Source: Spinacia oleracea (taxonomy: Eukaryota; Streptophyta; Magnoliopsida; Caryophyllales; Amaranthaceae). Taken from it: a stretch of 64,000 bases of DNA. A model generated the notes under the pieces. It searched no databases. It was not told the DNA's origin and worked only from the letters and a program-made list of their open reading frames with translations. A program made the translations under genes and the position numbers. The DNA lies in assembly GCF_020520425.1 (NCBI RefSeq), contig NC_079491.1:9349143-9413142 (forward strand). The letters run 5' to 3'. Every line of letters begins with the position of its first letter. Positions within the stretch are counted from its first letter, which is position 1. Positions 1 to 15,200 of the stretch are shown one piece after another.

Positions 1-207
1 CACCACAAAGGAGGCTCTTTACTTTTATACTTCTGTGGCAACTACAAGCCAGAATACACCAATATTTCTTACAACAATGCTTTCACCTAAATACGTAGTT
101 TTCCAAAATGCAATATCTAACAGAAGAATGACCATGGGCAAGGGAATGCTCAGATAGAGGAAAGTGATCTTATTCAACTCAACATATTTATTGATAAAAA
201 AGTTTAC

Positions 208-3200
208 CTGGCTATTTTCGCAAAGTCGCAGATTGTTGTAAAGAAAAGCCAAGCCCTGTGCGACACACTGATGCTTATTTTGAAGTCTATGTCCAAGGGC
301 TAAATTGACCAAGGCAGTCCCTGCAATGGAAGAAGCGTCAGTTGAATGGGGAAAATAAAAATTAGCACCACACTCACAATAATCAGGTTCAGATTCAATT
401 ACATAGAACATACCAACACAGAGATTGGTCAGTGGGGAATCTGGCATTTGTTTATACGCTTCCAAGTATTCCCTGGCAGCTACTTGGTGTTGACTGATCA
501 TTGTAAACTGATTTCCAGAAATAATCATGGGTGGTACCAAATCCTTCTGTTCAACTCGCATATGATGCAGGAACTTATTGTGCTTTGAGAGCCGATTCTC
601 TAATCTAAACCCAGATGAAGAACAATAATCAGACAGAATATCAAATAAAACATGGATATGCACTATTGTTAACCAGTTTCAACATTTTTGATAATTTATA
701 CTTTTTCAGACCGGAAAGATTAGAGGTCCGGATGCTTCTCATATACTCCATGAAGCCCCGGGAGGCATATTGGATGGTTATAACCTTTTACTTTTGCTTT
801 TAAATGGTACTTTAGTCTATTTCTTACATAACCCTTTTGTTGAATCAAGGTTATTCTGTGCCTTTAAGTGACCAACTAGTGGGTTTTTATGGTTCCAAAA
901 TGACTTATATGACCACCGGATACATTCCCCAAAATTTTAGGTTCTTCCAGGCCGGGTCTTGGAATCTCTAAATTTGGTAAAAATCGGTATATTAGTCTTC
1001 ATTTTTTGATAATTTGGACTGTTTTGGATCCTTAAAGGTTAGAGTTCCGATGTTTCCCTTATACCCTATAAGGCGCCAGGGCATTAGAACCATTTACTTC
1101 CAAAATGTCTCTAACCTAACATTTTGTTGGTGCTACATTTCTTTGAAAATTTAGAATACCAGTATCTTTTTCTTCCTTCCAGTTGTCTTTTGTCTCTTTT
1201 TACGTATAGTATATCTGAGGAGCAGTGAGAATGCTACTAGTAGGTTTTGTACACTATGCCTGTATATCAACAGTATATACTATAGCTCCTGCAAACTGAA
1301 ATGAACTGAGATCAGACTAAACAGAAGCATAAGATAACCTATAACATTGTCAAACTTAAGATCAATAGATCTAGGGCAGTTGCTAAAAAATCAAAAAGGG
1401 CAAGGAAAAGACTTAATCCAGGTGAAAAAATCTCACTAAGGGCATGTTGGACTTATATGAACACATTGGAACTTGTTAAGAGTAGAACTTATTGGAACAA
1501 ACTTACCAGAACTAATATGAACTTAACTTATATTTTCTGAACTTCCTAAACAATCTCAATTTTAACAACAATCATCTTTATAGACCTCGTAATAGAATTC
1601 TGCGTTTCGAGCCTTATAAAATCAGTAGGGTTACAGCTTGGAAATCTATAAACATGGAGACAGGGTTTTAAGAGCAATACAGTGGTTTTATGTACCTTAA
1701 GACTAATCGGTAATAGCAATTCCAGGCAGCAATACTCTGTGGACGCTGCTGAACAATGTAGCGTACATAGTCAAATCCATCAGAAGGATCAGTACTGTTC
1801 AAGGCTATTTCTGCAACACAGAACATACAAGAGTCAGCTTGTTAGCAACATAAAACTAGGCATTTAAAATTTTCAATTTGAAATGGAATTGTGAATGCAA
1901 CAATTAAAGAAGAGTTGTAAAGAATATTATCGTGTTGAACACTTACGAGCACCCAGGGACTGGAATTTCTCCTTTTTCTCAGCAGGCAGCGTCTTGTAAG
2001 TTATTTTCAATGTGAGCTTTATAAGTTCTAAAGCCTCACTATATCTTCTTAAAGATGTCAATGCTATGCATAACTAACACAAGAACACACAGATGATTAG
2101 TTCAGGCAAACAAGTGGAGTAACAGAACATAAACATACAATAAACTTCACAAATATACAAAAAAGTGATGCAAAAAAGAACTCGTAACATGAACAGCCAA
2201 TTTACGGATCAAACTTGGAATACGAGTGCATATATCCTTATTGGAATTCTCCTTAACTTAAATTTTCTGGGTGGTAGGCCTGAAATTCTGAGATCTAACG
2301 TCAATGGAAACCACAAGCTCGCCAGAAAAAGAAAAGAAAGCTAATCATCTTCAGGATATATTCCATTACTTCTACACTAAAAAGTTGATAGGTTGAAAAT
2401 ACACAATGATACAAATCTAACAAGATCCCACATGATTGTTTTTCCTTACTCGAAGTATATACATAATTATATATTACAAAATAAGGTCAAGTTTGCAAAG
2501 TTTGACCCAACATTATTGGACAGAGGAAGACATTAGGATTAGGAGAGAAGCCTACAACATAAGGATCAAAGGGATTACTAATTCTACCCTACAACACAAG
2601 CTGGGGTGTGTCAAGTCTGTCGACCAAAACCGAAGTCAATTAAATACCTGTCAGTGACTCAGTAGCCCCTCGTAAATTTATTTACATGATTTCAGTATTT
2701 CCTAACATGTCTAAATCACTGAGAGAGCAGTAAAATCAAAGATGTAGAGAGAGAGAAAGGAGTACTAAGACAGGGGAAGCATAGAACAGCGTAGAAAGTA
2801 CTGAAGAAAATTATGCTTGGCATTTGGCAAGTAGTAGGCTAGTAGCACTGGTATCAAAATAAAATAATTATTCAAGCAAGCAACATAAGTAAAGCAGCCA
2901 CGATATAAAGACTGACATCTGAAATGAGGTTATAATGCTCCTCATCCTTGAAGAGATCGGGCAATGGAGGCTCCTTCAGTGGTGGTTGCTGAAAACATCC
3001 CAAACAAAAGTGCAATGAATACTCATAATTAATTTTTTATTTTAGCATTTCTCACCAAGAGAGACTGAAGTTCCAAGCTGAAATTCATTTTTACCGGAAC
3101 ATCAGTTTCTGAATCATCACTTTCCCAATCAACTCCGGCAGCCATCGCAGCAGATATCTTCTCTTCTTTAGTAGTTGCCCTCTTTTTAAGCAACTTCATA

Positions 3201-6200
3201 GCCCTACTAGCTTTCAACCTAAAATGCAAGCATAGAAGAAAAAGCAATTCATTTTTCCTTTCCATAAGAACAAAAATTTTCTGAGGGCCCACACTAATTA
3301 ATCTATATTCACAAACTTCAACCGTGAAGGCATTGCAGAAAACTACCAAACAAGTAGTATAAAGAGAAAAATACCAAATAATTATCTACTTCGTATACGG
3401 CACTGCCACTGTGCCACAGATGCAGGGGGGGGGGGGGAAATTATCATATTTCGCAATCATAGAAAATAAATAAATAAAGGGAGTCCAATAACCCAAAACA
3501 CGAACAGAAAATTGTAGGCGAATAGTGGCAGAAACTAATTTGTCAGTGTGTAGTCACTGATGACATCATTGCAAACGTTTCAGCAGGACAAAACATAAAA
3601 ATAAAATCAATAGTGTTATGGAAGTGCAAATCCTCATATTCACCAGATAATTGAAGAAAATATTTCCAGTATGATTCAGAGAAAAGGATGCACATACTTA
3701 CAGCTCACTTTTGGAAGCTGGTTTTCTGAAATTGCCGAAGATAGAATCAGGTTGATGATCACCAAGAACCTTACTAACTCTCTCAGATAGTTCATTCATG
3801 GAGAGTCTTTTCCTCTGTTTTGCCTGGAACATATTGAAAAGAGGCCAACACAGTTTATAAAGATAATTAATAGGAATGCTATACGCAATTATGCATTTCG
3901 ATAGATAGCGTGACAACAATAGTTATAGCATGTAGCATATACAAAGATAGATATAAGGTACTTTGCTCTGCTGAAAATCATGTATAAATGTATAACCCAT
4001 AAAGAGCTTATCACAAGTCTGTATTTAATTATTTACCGGTTAAGCGTAAAGAAACCTGAAGCAAAACTATGGCCCTAATTACAAAGGAAATGGAAGAGGA
4101 AGCGGCTAGAGATTGCTTAGTTGCTGGTACAAAAGTACAGTCAATGGGTAAATGTCCGGGATTCCATAAAAAACTCACACGAACAAACAAGCATGCACAC
4201 AGAAACACCCAGCCACATGACAAGGACATAAATGTATGTTTGTATATGGATTGATCAAGACAGCTCCATTATGAATGAGCCCAACAATGCAAGTTATCAT
4301 ATCTCATCCGGATTCAGAGCCCCAATTTTCCTAATCTATCGAACAAGATTTACACTCCTTGTTCCCGTTTCCCATTCTCTCTCACAAAGGACACCAACTA
4401 ACCACCATCGCTCTTGCTAGTCACTCAACCAAGAGGATCACAAATCAAGCAGCATCCCTATATTTAACCTCCCTTCTCCCCCATGCTCCTTTCTCTTTCA
4501 TCCTAAAACCAAACAACCTAACCAAGTTTTATAGTTGCAAACAAAACCAGCAGTTTCATAGAGGAACTAGCATAAGGCAGGGAGTATAGCATTCACTAAC
4601 AAAAGTAGCAGCAACCTAAGACGAGATATCAGGAAATGGCGGCATGTCATAAGGAACAGAAGGCCATAGGAAAGGATTAATATCACACAACACCTTGTTT
4701 TTAGAATTTTAACTCAAACACCAAGCAAATAAAAACTTCCTCCCATTTCCACATTCGCTGTTATCTAGTTCTAGACTTTATCATCTGTTCATACTCAATA
4801 TCAATCTATACAAGGGAGAGAACAAACACTTGTTCCTCATATTTCTAGTCAACCACCATCATTTCCTTATTTTTATGCTTCGTGTTTTTTCACTAAATGT
4901 ACAGTGTCAATATCTTATAGATACCAGCCGGCTCAGTGATCGAAAAGACCAATAGAAGCACATATCCAATAATAAAAAATAAACCCATGATGAAAATGGA
5001 CTCGAGTTGGTCTTTGAGACAAAATCTATGTACTAGTCCCAAAACCAGTTAGAGTAAGGTTGCACAGGTCTTCACCTCCCTAAACCCTATGTATTATCCA
5101 CACTAAAGGGTGGTTGTTGATGTTGAATTAGAATGTCAATTGCCAAAAAGAAAAAGAAACACAAATATTACTGTTCAAACATGGCAAGACAAAACAGCTC
5201 ACAATACTTGATTATTAGCCTATTAGGTGCAGAACTTTCCTCAAGAATGTAAACAATTTCCAAATAGATGCATGTGCCACGCCAGTATGTTAAGATACTG
5301 AACGTAAAGGCATGACTGACCACAGGTATGGATACAAGCAAGTACATTCGTGTGTGTCTAGTTGTATGGATGCATGAACAAGAGACAATAACTTACAGAA
5401 GCTAAATTTCAGAGAAAAGTACCTTCTGATGCATCGAATCAATCTCTAGTGATTCATGGACAATGGGGTAGATCACTTCAACAAAGGCCTCAGGCATCCC
5501 TTTAGTTCTGTAAATATGAGCTAATTTCAACTTCACTTTCACATTAAGCCACCAAGGTTCTGATCTATCTGCGTGCACGTCCTTTGATAATACTTGAAAA
5601 AGAGAATTATTTCACATGAGAGGATGTCCCGTAACCTGATCCCCAAAAAATTCATCAGGACAAAAAGCAATGCAAGATTCATGGTACACCACTACCTGTC
5701 TTAGGTGGAGGTGAAAGTAATTCAACCGCTTCTTCTTCTCTGTTTTCCTCAAGGAGAAGAGAAGCGAGAGTTAAACGAGCATCAATGTCATCTTCACTTG
5801 CTTGTAATCCTGTGATGAGAAACTACTTAATAGCAAGCAATAAGAAAGTCCAACCACATAATTTTTTTAACCATCATAGTATATGCCATCAGACATTCTT
5901 AGCTAAAATAGATCCACATTTCACATAGCAGTCTCAATGAAGCATTTTTTTTTGAAAGGAGTTGGGACCAATACTTTAGACACAAGGCAATATCTAGCTA
6001 TGCCTACCACTTAAAACTTTTCAACTTTTAACACTACAACAATATAATCAAAACTAATACTCACCCCGTTTCTAAATAATTGACTATGTTTGACTTGAAT
6101 CATTTTTAAGAAATTAAATTAAAATGCCATAACTATTTCCAATATTCAAATTTTACGTTTCTGTCACAAGTTAATACTCCCTCCGTCCCTTAATACTCGC

Positions 6201-9200
6201 ACCGTATTGACCGGTGCGGAGTTTAAGACATTTGAATTGACTTAATAATTTAATGGCGTTAGTTGATGGTGGGGTATTTTTTTAATATTGTTAGTGGGAT
6301 ATGTGTAAGAGGTGGGGAGTGGTGAGTGGAGGATGTGAATTTTTAAATAACTTTTTGTAAAGAATAGGGGTGTAGGTGGGGTAGTAGGTAAGTGTGAGAA
6401 ATAATATAATATTGATACAAATTTTCATTTATAGAAGCGGTGCAAGTATTAAGGGACGGCCCGAAAAGGAAAGCGGTGCGAGTATTAAGGGACGGAGGGA
6501 GTAACAAGGTAACATGAAAACTCAAAGTTTAATTACTAAAATTAGAAAACGGCCTATATGTTTTAGGATGGCTAAAAATAAATCTACTGTGTCAAAACTG
6601 AAGTTTATTAGCTCATATTAGTTAATAATTAACTTCATGAAAATATTGTGATGACTTGGCAGAGGACTAGGCAGAAGCAACAATACCAACTACCTACACC
6701 AGAAGAGGACAGAGGAAATTAAGGGAATGAAGACAAAAACCATTAAAGCACTAGCAGACAAGAACTGCAGCAGCAGCAACAAAGAGCACCAACAGCAACA
6801 ACGTTAGTGGGTGGGATGTAGTACAATTGTAGTAGCTATTTAAAGGGTAGAGAGCAGTAGTAGTAGGCATTGTGATTTGTGTTAAGTCATTAGAGAGTTG
6901 TGACATAAAGTCACTAGTGGAGATTTACAGCCTCAAGCTGTTACTTTGTTCCTGTAAGTCAGTTTTCAGCAATATCAATCAATCATCCTTTTCCCATTTA
7001 TTCCAGTGATCTTCCTGGTGTTTGTGAGTTCATTACAAATATAAGAGCCTGTCCTGCAAGTGTAGAAAATATCTTGTGTGACATATTGAGACTTAGTAAC
7101 TCTTTTAAAATTTAAAGGTAGGATTGTGGCATGATTAGTAACTCTTTTAAATTTTAAAGGCTAAACTTTTTAGGTGGTGCAAGATTGTCAAGTTGAGGAT
7201 TCACATACTTTCGTATAGAACTCAAAAGGCTGACTCGACACGATAAACCTACCTGAAATCAACAATAACCCAACCTGATAAAGCCTGATAAATTGATCAA
7301 CCCAAAATCGAACCAAACCCAACCCTTTAACCCAACACCCAAAATTTTTATAGTATTTGAGACTAAACTCTGAATCGCACCTGACCCAAGGGGAACCGAA
7401 ATTCAAGTTAATTCAACCTACTATTGGCATAACCCACCTAGTATAATCCAAGCCGACCCTATTATTGACCTAAGTCGCTAGAAATCAGAAACCCAATTTA
7501 ACATGACTTGTATTGACCCGACAGGTCTACACCAATAAAAACTCGAAACTCAATTCATCTCAAGTTGTTATGAACTCTGCCCTAAGGAAAACAATTAAAA
7601 TCGGTTCAACCCAACCTATTATTGAAAAGACGTGAGGAAAACCTGATACCTAGTTCATCCCAACTTGTATCAAACCATGAATCAAATATGGCACGACTAT
7701 TAAGACCGGGTTCCTAATCTTAAATTAATCTAACAAATAAATGAAGGTTAGATTAATAGCTCCGCAAAATAATGAATATCAAACAGCTATAACACTACAG
7801 CACTGCATTAAATAGTACACGAGTGAGTAATAAGAATAACTCAGTTCAAATCAAGTTGTGAAACTGATTGGTCCACTTCTTAAAAGTAGGCACTATATTG
7901 ATTAAATTCATGCCTATAAGGCTATAAGCTTAAAGAAGACTTAGGAGAAGAGCTTCAGAAAAGTTGCAAACCTTTGTAGAAGAACTGGATAGCTGAAGTA
8001 GCTTTTTTCAAAGCTAAGTAGCAGTGAGCAGTTTTCAAACTTACGAGTTCCTAACAAAATGAAACACAAAAATCTTGAAAAAAAAAAAAATATATAAATT
8101 AAGCCAGGAAAATAAGAAAGAAACCAACACCTCACATAGCTCTCAAGGGTTTCTCAATAAGGCACAACTCCAATTGCATTGTTGCACGTCAAAGATTTAA
8201 TAACGAGGCAGACTGCTTTACCATTAAACAGGCCTTTTTAGTTGGTCTAGTTATCCTTTTAACTGTGTAGACATGCATTTCATTTCTCATCATTAACATT
8301 TAAAGCTAGTTAAACTCTGAGTTTTGGACCCCTCCTAAATCTTGATCTACTAAACTACATGCATAAATCCCTCAATTATTTGTTCCTTATCTAACTGCAT
8401 AATACAACCTACACATTTCAAACGTTTATAATGCTTTCGTTATGATGGGACGTCATGAAATTCGAAACACATAGCCCATTAACCTTCAAGAAACTCATGG
8501 GAACATACTATTTACTATAACCATACGGCCCATACATCATTACTCCAATACCCTCTAACTAGGCTCTCTCTCAAGTTGTGGCAGGGAATCAGGGAAATAT
8601 GTAGTTCAAATCCTATATTACTCAGACTCTTCCATTCACCTCAAGTACCCATGTCGGGCCCTCGACACTCCAGTTTAGTTATGGGCACTTGACACTTCAT
8701 TTTCAACTAAAAACATGGAAATTGTTGCCACTTGGCGAATAGCATAAGAATATGGTCATATAACACCAACTAGGTGGCTAGCACACACAAAGTAATTGAA
8801 GAAAATTTTAGACAGCTATGAAGGTAAAACTCTGGGCACAGTAGTAAGTTATCTTACATTTGTTGACACACAGCCTTCTAACATCAGATAGTACTTCAAT
8901 GCTAACTCATGTTTGTGCAGATTCACAAATGAGTTGGCTACTGCCATTATATACTCCACCTGCTGCTCCGCATTTTCCCTTTGCAGAAGAGTGAAACAAA
9001 TCTGTACACCATCGGGAGGATTTAGTGGGAAAATAATCCAACATGTGTAGAGATACCAATATCATTTAAACCATAACTACATAAGGTCTCCCGATTAGGC
9101 AACCAGCATGGTTTTTGGAAACTGCTATCTCCATGAAATACAATCTCTATATTAAAAAAATACTTGACCCCCTATGAGCTACATAAGAAACTTCAGGTGA

Positions 9201-12200
9201 AATAGATAGATAGCTGATGATAAAAGATTCTTCCTTCTTGAAATCATTGTGTTTCATTAGAGAACAGATGAAATTCAAGGCTCAACATGAGGCGGTTCAA
9301 CAGTGTGGCTATCCTAACGTTCCAACAAAAGGTCTTAGACACCCTCTGAATCTATGACATTCTGTGTGTGTTTCTAAAATCAAAAGCAAGAAACGAATAC
9401 TATAATCCAACAATTCAAAGAACCGGAAAAAAACCAGCCATCTAGACCCTCTTATCGGGTCACTGGAGAGGAAACAAGAATCCAACCACACCAAAAAAAT
9501 AAAAGAACATATAAAAAAAACTTCAAAAGATAAGCTTGGACTACGAACACATGTACATGATGCTCACTATGCATACGTAAAAGAACATGGAATTTGTTGA
9601 TTTTATTGCTATAAAAAGGAATTTATCTCACGTACATTAATGTCATGTTCTTTAATGTGCACTTGTGTTCTTATGGTGCATATGTGCATTGTGTCCATGA
9701 TCTAATCTGCGGGATGTAGAATGTCGGTAATTGGACAACAATTTTGTGACTGGATACAGTGTGGAGAAATGAGCGGTAGATTTAAAAAGGTAAAATAAGG
9801 AGTTCCCATCCAAGATACTAGTGACCAATAACTTGAACTTCCCCTGATTATCAATTCCTTTTAGATTAAACATATCATATGGAGTAACAGAGAAAACACA
9901 GAAAAAGTAGAATGTCCGACGTTTCTCTAACTCATTCGAAGTATCACAAGTAACCAAAGTGATTTGCTAAAAGTAGTGTTGGATTCATGTATTTTAACTA
10001 GGGTCAAAGGAAATAAAAAGAATGTTCTGTCAAGTTAATCTGTAACAAGGAAGTCTACAAATGAAATATCAGCAAAATAAAGTAAAATAGAAAATCAGCA
10101 ATCGTCTTCAACTACTTCATATTTCAGAAAGTGACTCATGAAAATATCATTCTCGATTCTACTGTACAAGAATTTTGCCTATTAAAAAACCAAAAACCTT
10201 TCAACCGTAGATCACCAATCTCTGACGAATAGTTGATTACCAATTTCACAGATAAACTGATTTTGAATGCTAATGCTTACAGTATTATTTAATAAACATA
10301 CCTCTGCTTTCTCCAAATTTCCAAGATGAGCATGGCAAATGCCTTCTCTTACTCTCAGACATAAAGGAAACTCTTTCACTAAACCACAGGCCTTCTTTGC
10401 ATGCTCAATGTGCTCAAGCGCTTTAGTAAACGAATTGTTTTCTATGAAGAATAAAGCCAACATATCAACCACAGTTAGATCCGCTTCAGAAGGATGCTTG
10501 TTAAGGTAGTCCTCCAAGATTGTAATAGAACGTTCAATCTGGCCAGATCGCTTGTACAACTGCAAAAGAAAGCAAGTCAAGAAGTTACCATCTTCGACAA
10601 ATAAAATATTACACCCTCCCAATGAAAATGTTCGTTCTCCTTTTTATTTTGGTACCTTTCACATACTTAGTCCTATACACTGCTTCACTAAACGTCCTTC
10701 CTAGTTGTTCTCCATTTCTCTTTTTTCTTTGTCAAAAGCAAATTAGGACAAACATCATGAAACGGAAGACATTTCATACAATGTCCTCTGATCCAAATAA
10801 ATGCATGTAATATTGTAATCTTATGCCGAAAATTCACAACTATACACAAAGCAGTGACATCCTAGAATTTTAGTCTCCAGATGAGATTATGAGAAAGCAT
10901 GAATAACAGAAAATTGTAAAATGGCAACATATTTTATCCGGGAAATCACATATCACAATACAATAGCAAAATGGCTGTGATAGTCACAATGTCACCCTAG
11001 CCCCTTAATTTATTATAAACAAATTAACAAATATTTATATAAAAAAGAGTTAGACAATTTTTTATTCTCCTCTATTTTTATTCTCCTCTAGTAATACCAA
11101 ATGACATTAAAGGTTCATAGAGTAGATAACCCCAAAAGTTTAGATCCCTGTCCCTTGGTGCTAGCCTCTGACATCTCAATTGGAAAATTTCCTACTATAA
11201 CAGATCAACTCTTTCCAAAGAGTAGGAAGCACCACATGTTCTAAAAGTCAGTAGCCATGAAGCAGGGTGTAGCAAGACAAGCCAAACATTATAAGTGATA
11301 CGGAAGCTCAAGCCATCAGAAACAAATAAAAAAAAAAGATTCATAATATACAAATAAGACAAGGATCAAGATGAAACCGTTGCTGCAGTCTTGAGTGCTT
11401 CAATGTTATCAGAAGAAATTTGAACTATCTGATCATATGATTCAGCAGCCTTTGAATAATCTCCTACTTCCATGTAAAGTGAAGCACGATGGTACCTAAG
11501 TGTAATATCAGCTGGATCAGCAGTAATTGCCTTAGAAAGACAATACCAAGCCTGCCCGATGTTACCTTGCTCCCTGCATGAAAATTTACATCCAGTCAGG
11601 TAAATTTATCGTCAATAAACAATAAAGAAGTGAAGTATCCGATGATGGAGCATGACTCTTGAAAATCTCTATAAGTGATCTTAAAAGAAAACCAATCCTA
11701 TAATTCCATAAACAAGTACATTACAAACTTAGGACACCTCATGACAGTCATGAGTATCCAACATCAGACAGAAGTAAGGTAAATGATAGGTTGATAGAAT
11801 TAGTCATTCAAGGCTCCTCTTTTCAATTTCAATGCTTACATCGACCCTTCTAAAAGTCAATTTGGACTTTGGAGATTACCAATCATTTACAAAAACGTCG
11901 GGCTAAGTTGGTTCAATTTATATCACAGTTGCTCTGTTCTTCCACGTAGGGGTATTGCGATTATATTTGCAGTATCCATGACCCCTCAGTCTAGTAAGGT
12001 GACAATTGGTCTGGTAGGGCATTGGCAATGCATTGTGGCCAACCATTTCAAGACAAAAAATGGCCCACGGACTTCAGCTTTATATATCAACAGCACCAAG
12101 ACCCATAGCAGCAGTGTCGCAAAAAGAAAGCCGAAATAGGCTAAGTCCTCAAAAAAATGAAAGATGTTTAATGTCCGGTTTGGTATAAGGTGATACATAG

Positions 12201-15200
12201 AGTTAATATTAATAAACGTCTACAATTTAGTATGTTAGTCCCTAGTGAATGGATCTATTCCCAAGTATGTGTTAATTTTGCATGGATTCTCATTCTCTCT
12301 CATTACCCTTAAGTATGTGAGTAATTGAGGGTGATAAATAGTGGATACAGAAAAAAAACACATACTTAGAGTTAGAGGGTGGTAAACTGGTAATCCATTA
12401 CTTTGTCCATCTATATCAGATTTTCCATTACATAAAATTTGAAAGTGGATCTTTCCCCAAATGTTTGTAGCCAATTTTCTCTCTTTCTTACTCTCCTCAT
12501 TCCATCTGTCACATTGTAAGAGGTGCAGTAAATATTTTAATCTTAGTTTTCATTTGCTATTTCAACATATGCATTGTTACTTATTCCTATATTCTGGTTT
12601 TCTTCATCTGCTTTTGAATGTTTACCCTTAGATGATAAAGGCCAATGGGTATTGACCTCTACCAATAAACTTTCTGGATTCATCCACTACTAACAACATG
12701 GTAGATTTGCGCCCTAGAAACCCACATTATGTTGAAAAGATATGCTGGTAAGCGGCAAAGACGTAGCACTCTAGATAGGCGATTTTCTTCGTTGTTCCAA
12801 ATAATTCGGCGAATTCAAAACATACCCAAAAATTTGTCTTTGAGTATCTGATATGTGCAAAGAACAATAAAAACTTCACGGATACTTACAAGGACCAAGA
12901 CACAAGCAGTTTCCAAAGAGATGATTCTTTTGGACCCAAGAATGCAGCAATCATATAGCAACCTATAGACTTCTTTTTGTCACCCATGGAGTTATATACG
13001 AGACCAAGTGTGTGATATGGATCCGGTAAATTTGGGGCCAGCAGAACCACTTCAGTCAACAAACTGATAGCCTAAAACAAAATGACCAGAAAGTTAACAA
13101 CACTAAATAAACTAAGTCGAAACGGAAGAAATATTGAACTGAAATGCACCTAAACTATAAGCTGAATTAAGCATACTGACATTAGTGGAGGACAGAAAAG
13201 GCTAAGTAATATTATGAGAAATAATAATGGACAACACAAAACCAACAATAATATCAGTGAAACAAACTGACAATAATGATTACGCCATAAATAAGAGAAG
13301 CGTAATCCAGGATTGACCACGCCATAGACTGGGTCTGAATTCTAAAGAGGTGAAGATGTAGACGTGATAAAGATATATAGGAAGTAATAACCAGAATGGA
13401 CAAGGGAAGGGGTAGACTGACAAAACATAATTCATATGACAAGTTACTGCATCAGCAAATATATGATAAATCAGCACACTATCATGTGCTCAATGTTCAC
13501 ACTTCCAGGGGAAACTGCAAGCTAAGCAAGAGTGTGTAGGTTGCACCCATCAAACAACAGAGAAAGGCATTGTTTGGTTTGGTTCAGAAAGGAAAAATTG
13601 ATAAAGAAGTGGTAGCCAAAGAAAAGTATGGCAAGGGACAGAGGCAGAGTGCACAATTGGTTTGACATGTTAATGTACTCCATATACATCAGCACAATGT
13701 AAAATCGTTCAAAAGTTGAACACTTGCAGGGAAGACTATAAATGACAGAAGAGTATGTAGCTTGCAGGCAACCACACAAAGAACTGAAGAAGAGACTTGG
13801 TCAGATCGGTTCAAAACATGAGAGATGGGACTGTGGGACAAAATTAGATAGTAGTTATTGATCTTGTGACTTTGAGGAATGTGTTAGACAGAATAAGGAC
13901 AAAATCTTTCTAAAATCATCCACAAAAATCAAAATTTAAATTCAAAGAATGACATAAAATATTAGACCATGAATAGTCATAATTCAATGCGAAAAAACAA
14001 GAAAGAAAATATCAATTTAACCAAACGATCATCAATTCAACAAATTCACCTTGCAACTAAATTGAATTAGAAGAAGAGAAAATGTTCAATAGAGCAACAC
14101 ATACATCTTCATAACGGCCATGAGCATAATGAAGATTAGCATCACCGATCTTCTTTGTGATTTCAGGGCTAAGCTTATTTCTTGATCCTTTACGCCTCCC
14201 TCTCTTCTTAGGCTGAAGTATAAAGTGAAATAAGAAAATAGTTTGAGATGTGAAAAAAAAAAAATGAAATGAAACAACAATAGGGCCAGGGGAGATCAAC
14301 ATCCTTCATCATATATTACATCACATGTCAGTATGTCACCACATGAAGAAGGTGCAATGAGAAACTATAGATCAGCCCAAAGTAACTTTAATACATAGCC
14401 AGCCTGCTATATTAATAGCCTCACATTTTCAAAGTATACTATATCAAGGGTAACAAAGTGCAACTACAAAATCCTGCCATGATAATGCAGCCAAGTGCCT
14501 CCAAATTACACACACTGAAAGACAAACATTAAAATTAGAAGGAAAGGGAAGAGCAAGGTCATGCCAGGTATTGTAAGAAGTGAAGTAAGAAATTTCAAGA
14601 TTTTCAACACCATGTAAGTGTAACAACATCACCCAATAAGTCTCCAAAGAAAACAAACAGATAATTCCAACTACGTCTTACCAGTGGGAATTTGAATGAA
14701 AACACTAATAGTGGGCACAAACAATTTCAATACATGGGAGATGAAGGCCATGAAGCTTTCTGCCACGTGCTACAATAAACAGCATTTCTTTATAGATACA
14801 AGCATGAAGCCAATACTGATAGAAGAAAACTAAGTATCACGATATGATCTCAATAGATTTCTTCCCATCCTAATGTGCAACCAATTCATTAAACCCATGT
14901 GAAGGTAAGTAATTGCAGCCAATAACATATCTTCCATTCCAGAATAGAGTTCATAAGCAATTCCATAAGCGCCTTCATAATTAGAATATTGTTTAGTTTA
15001 ATAAATATTGCTTATGCATCACAAATAACTTTGGATCTTCCGACATTTAATCCATCCATGTCCTAGTTACCATTTCCCCTTAATCCTCAGACACAATGTT
15101 ATGTTCTTAACAGAAAAAGAAAATTTTATTGAAGAAAGACTACGCCAAAGATACTCAAAGGACAAAAAACAGTGTCCCATTTACTATATAAATACCTTTT

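Noticed and set aside
8195-8262. tRNA-like stretch (GGCCTGTTTAATGGTAAAGC on the minus strand)
   Set aside because: It has an A-box-like start but no B box (GGTTCGA) and no acceptor stem pairing.
13254-13779. Minus-strand frames of 62-85 codons (hydrophobic) between TFIIIC exons 3 and 4
   Set aside because: They lie inside an intron whose flanking exons join in phase; hydrophobic content reflects T-rich intron sequence.
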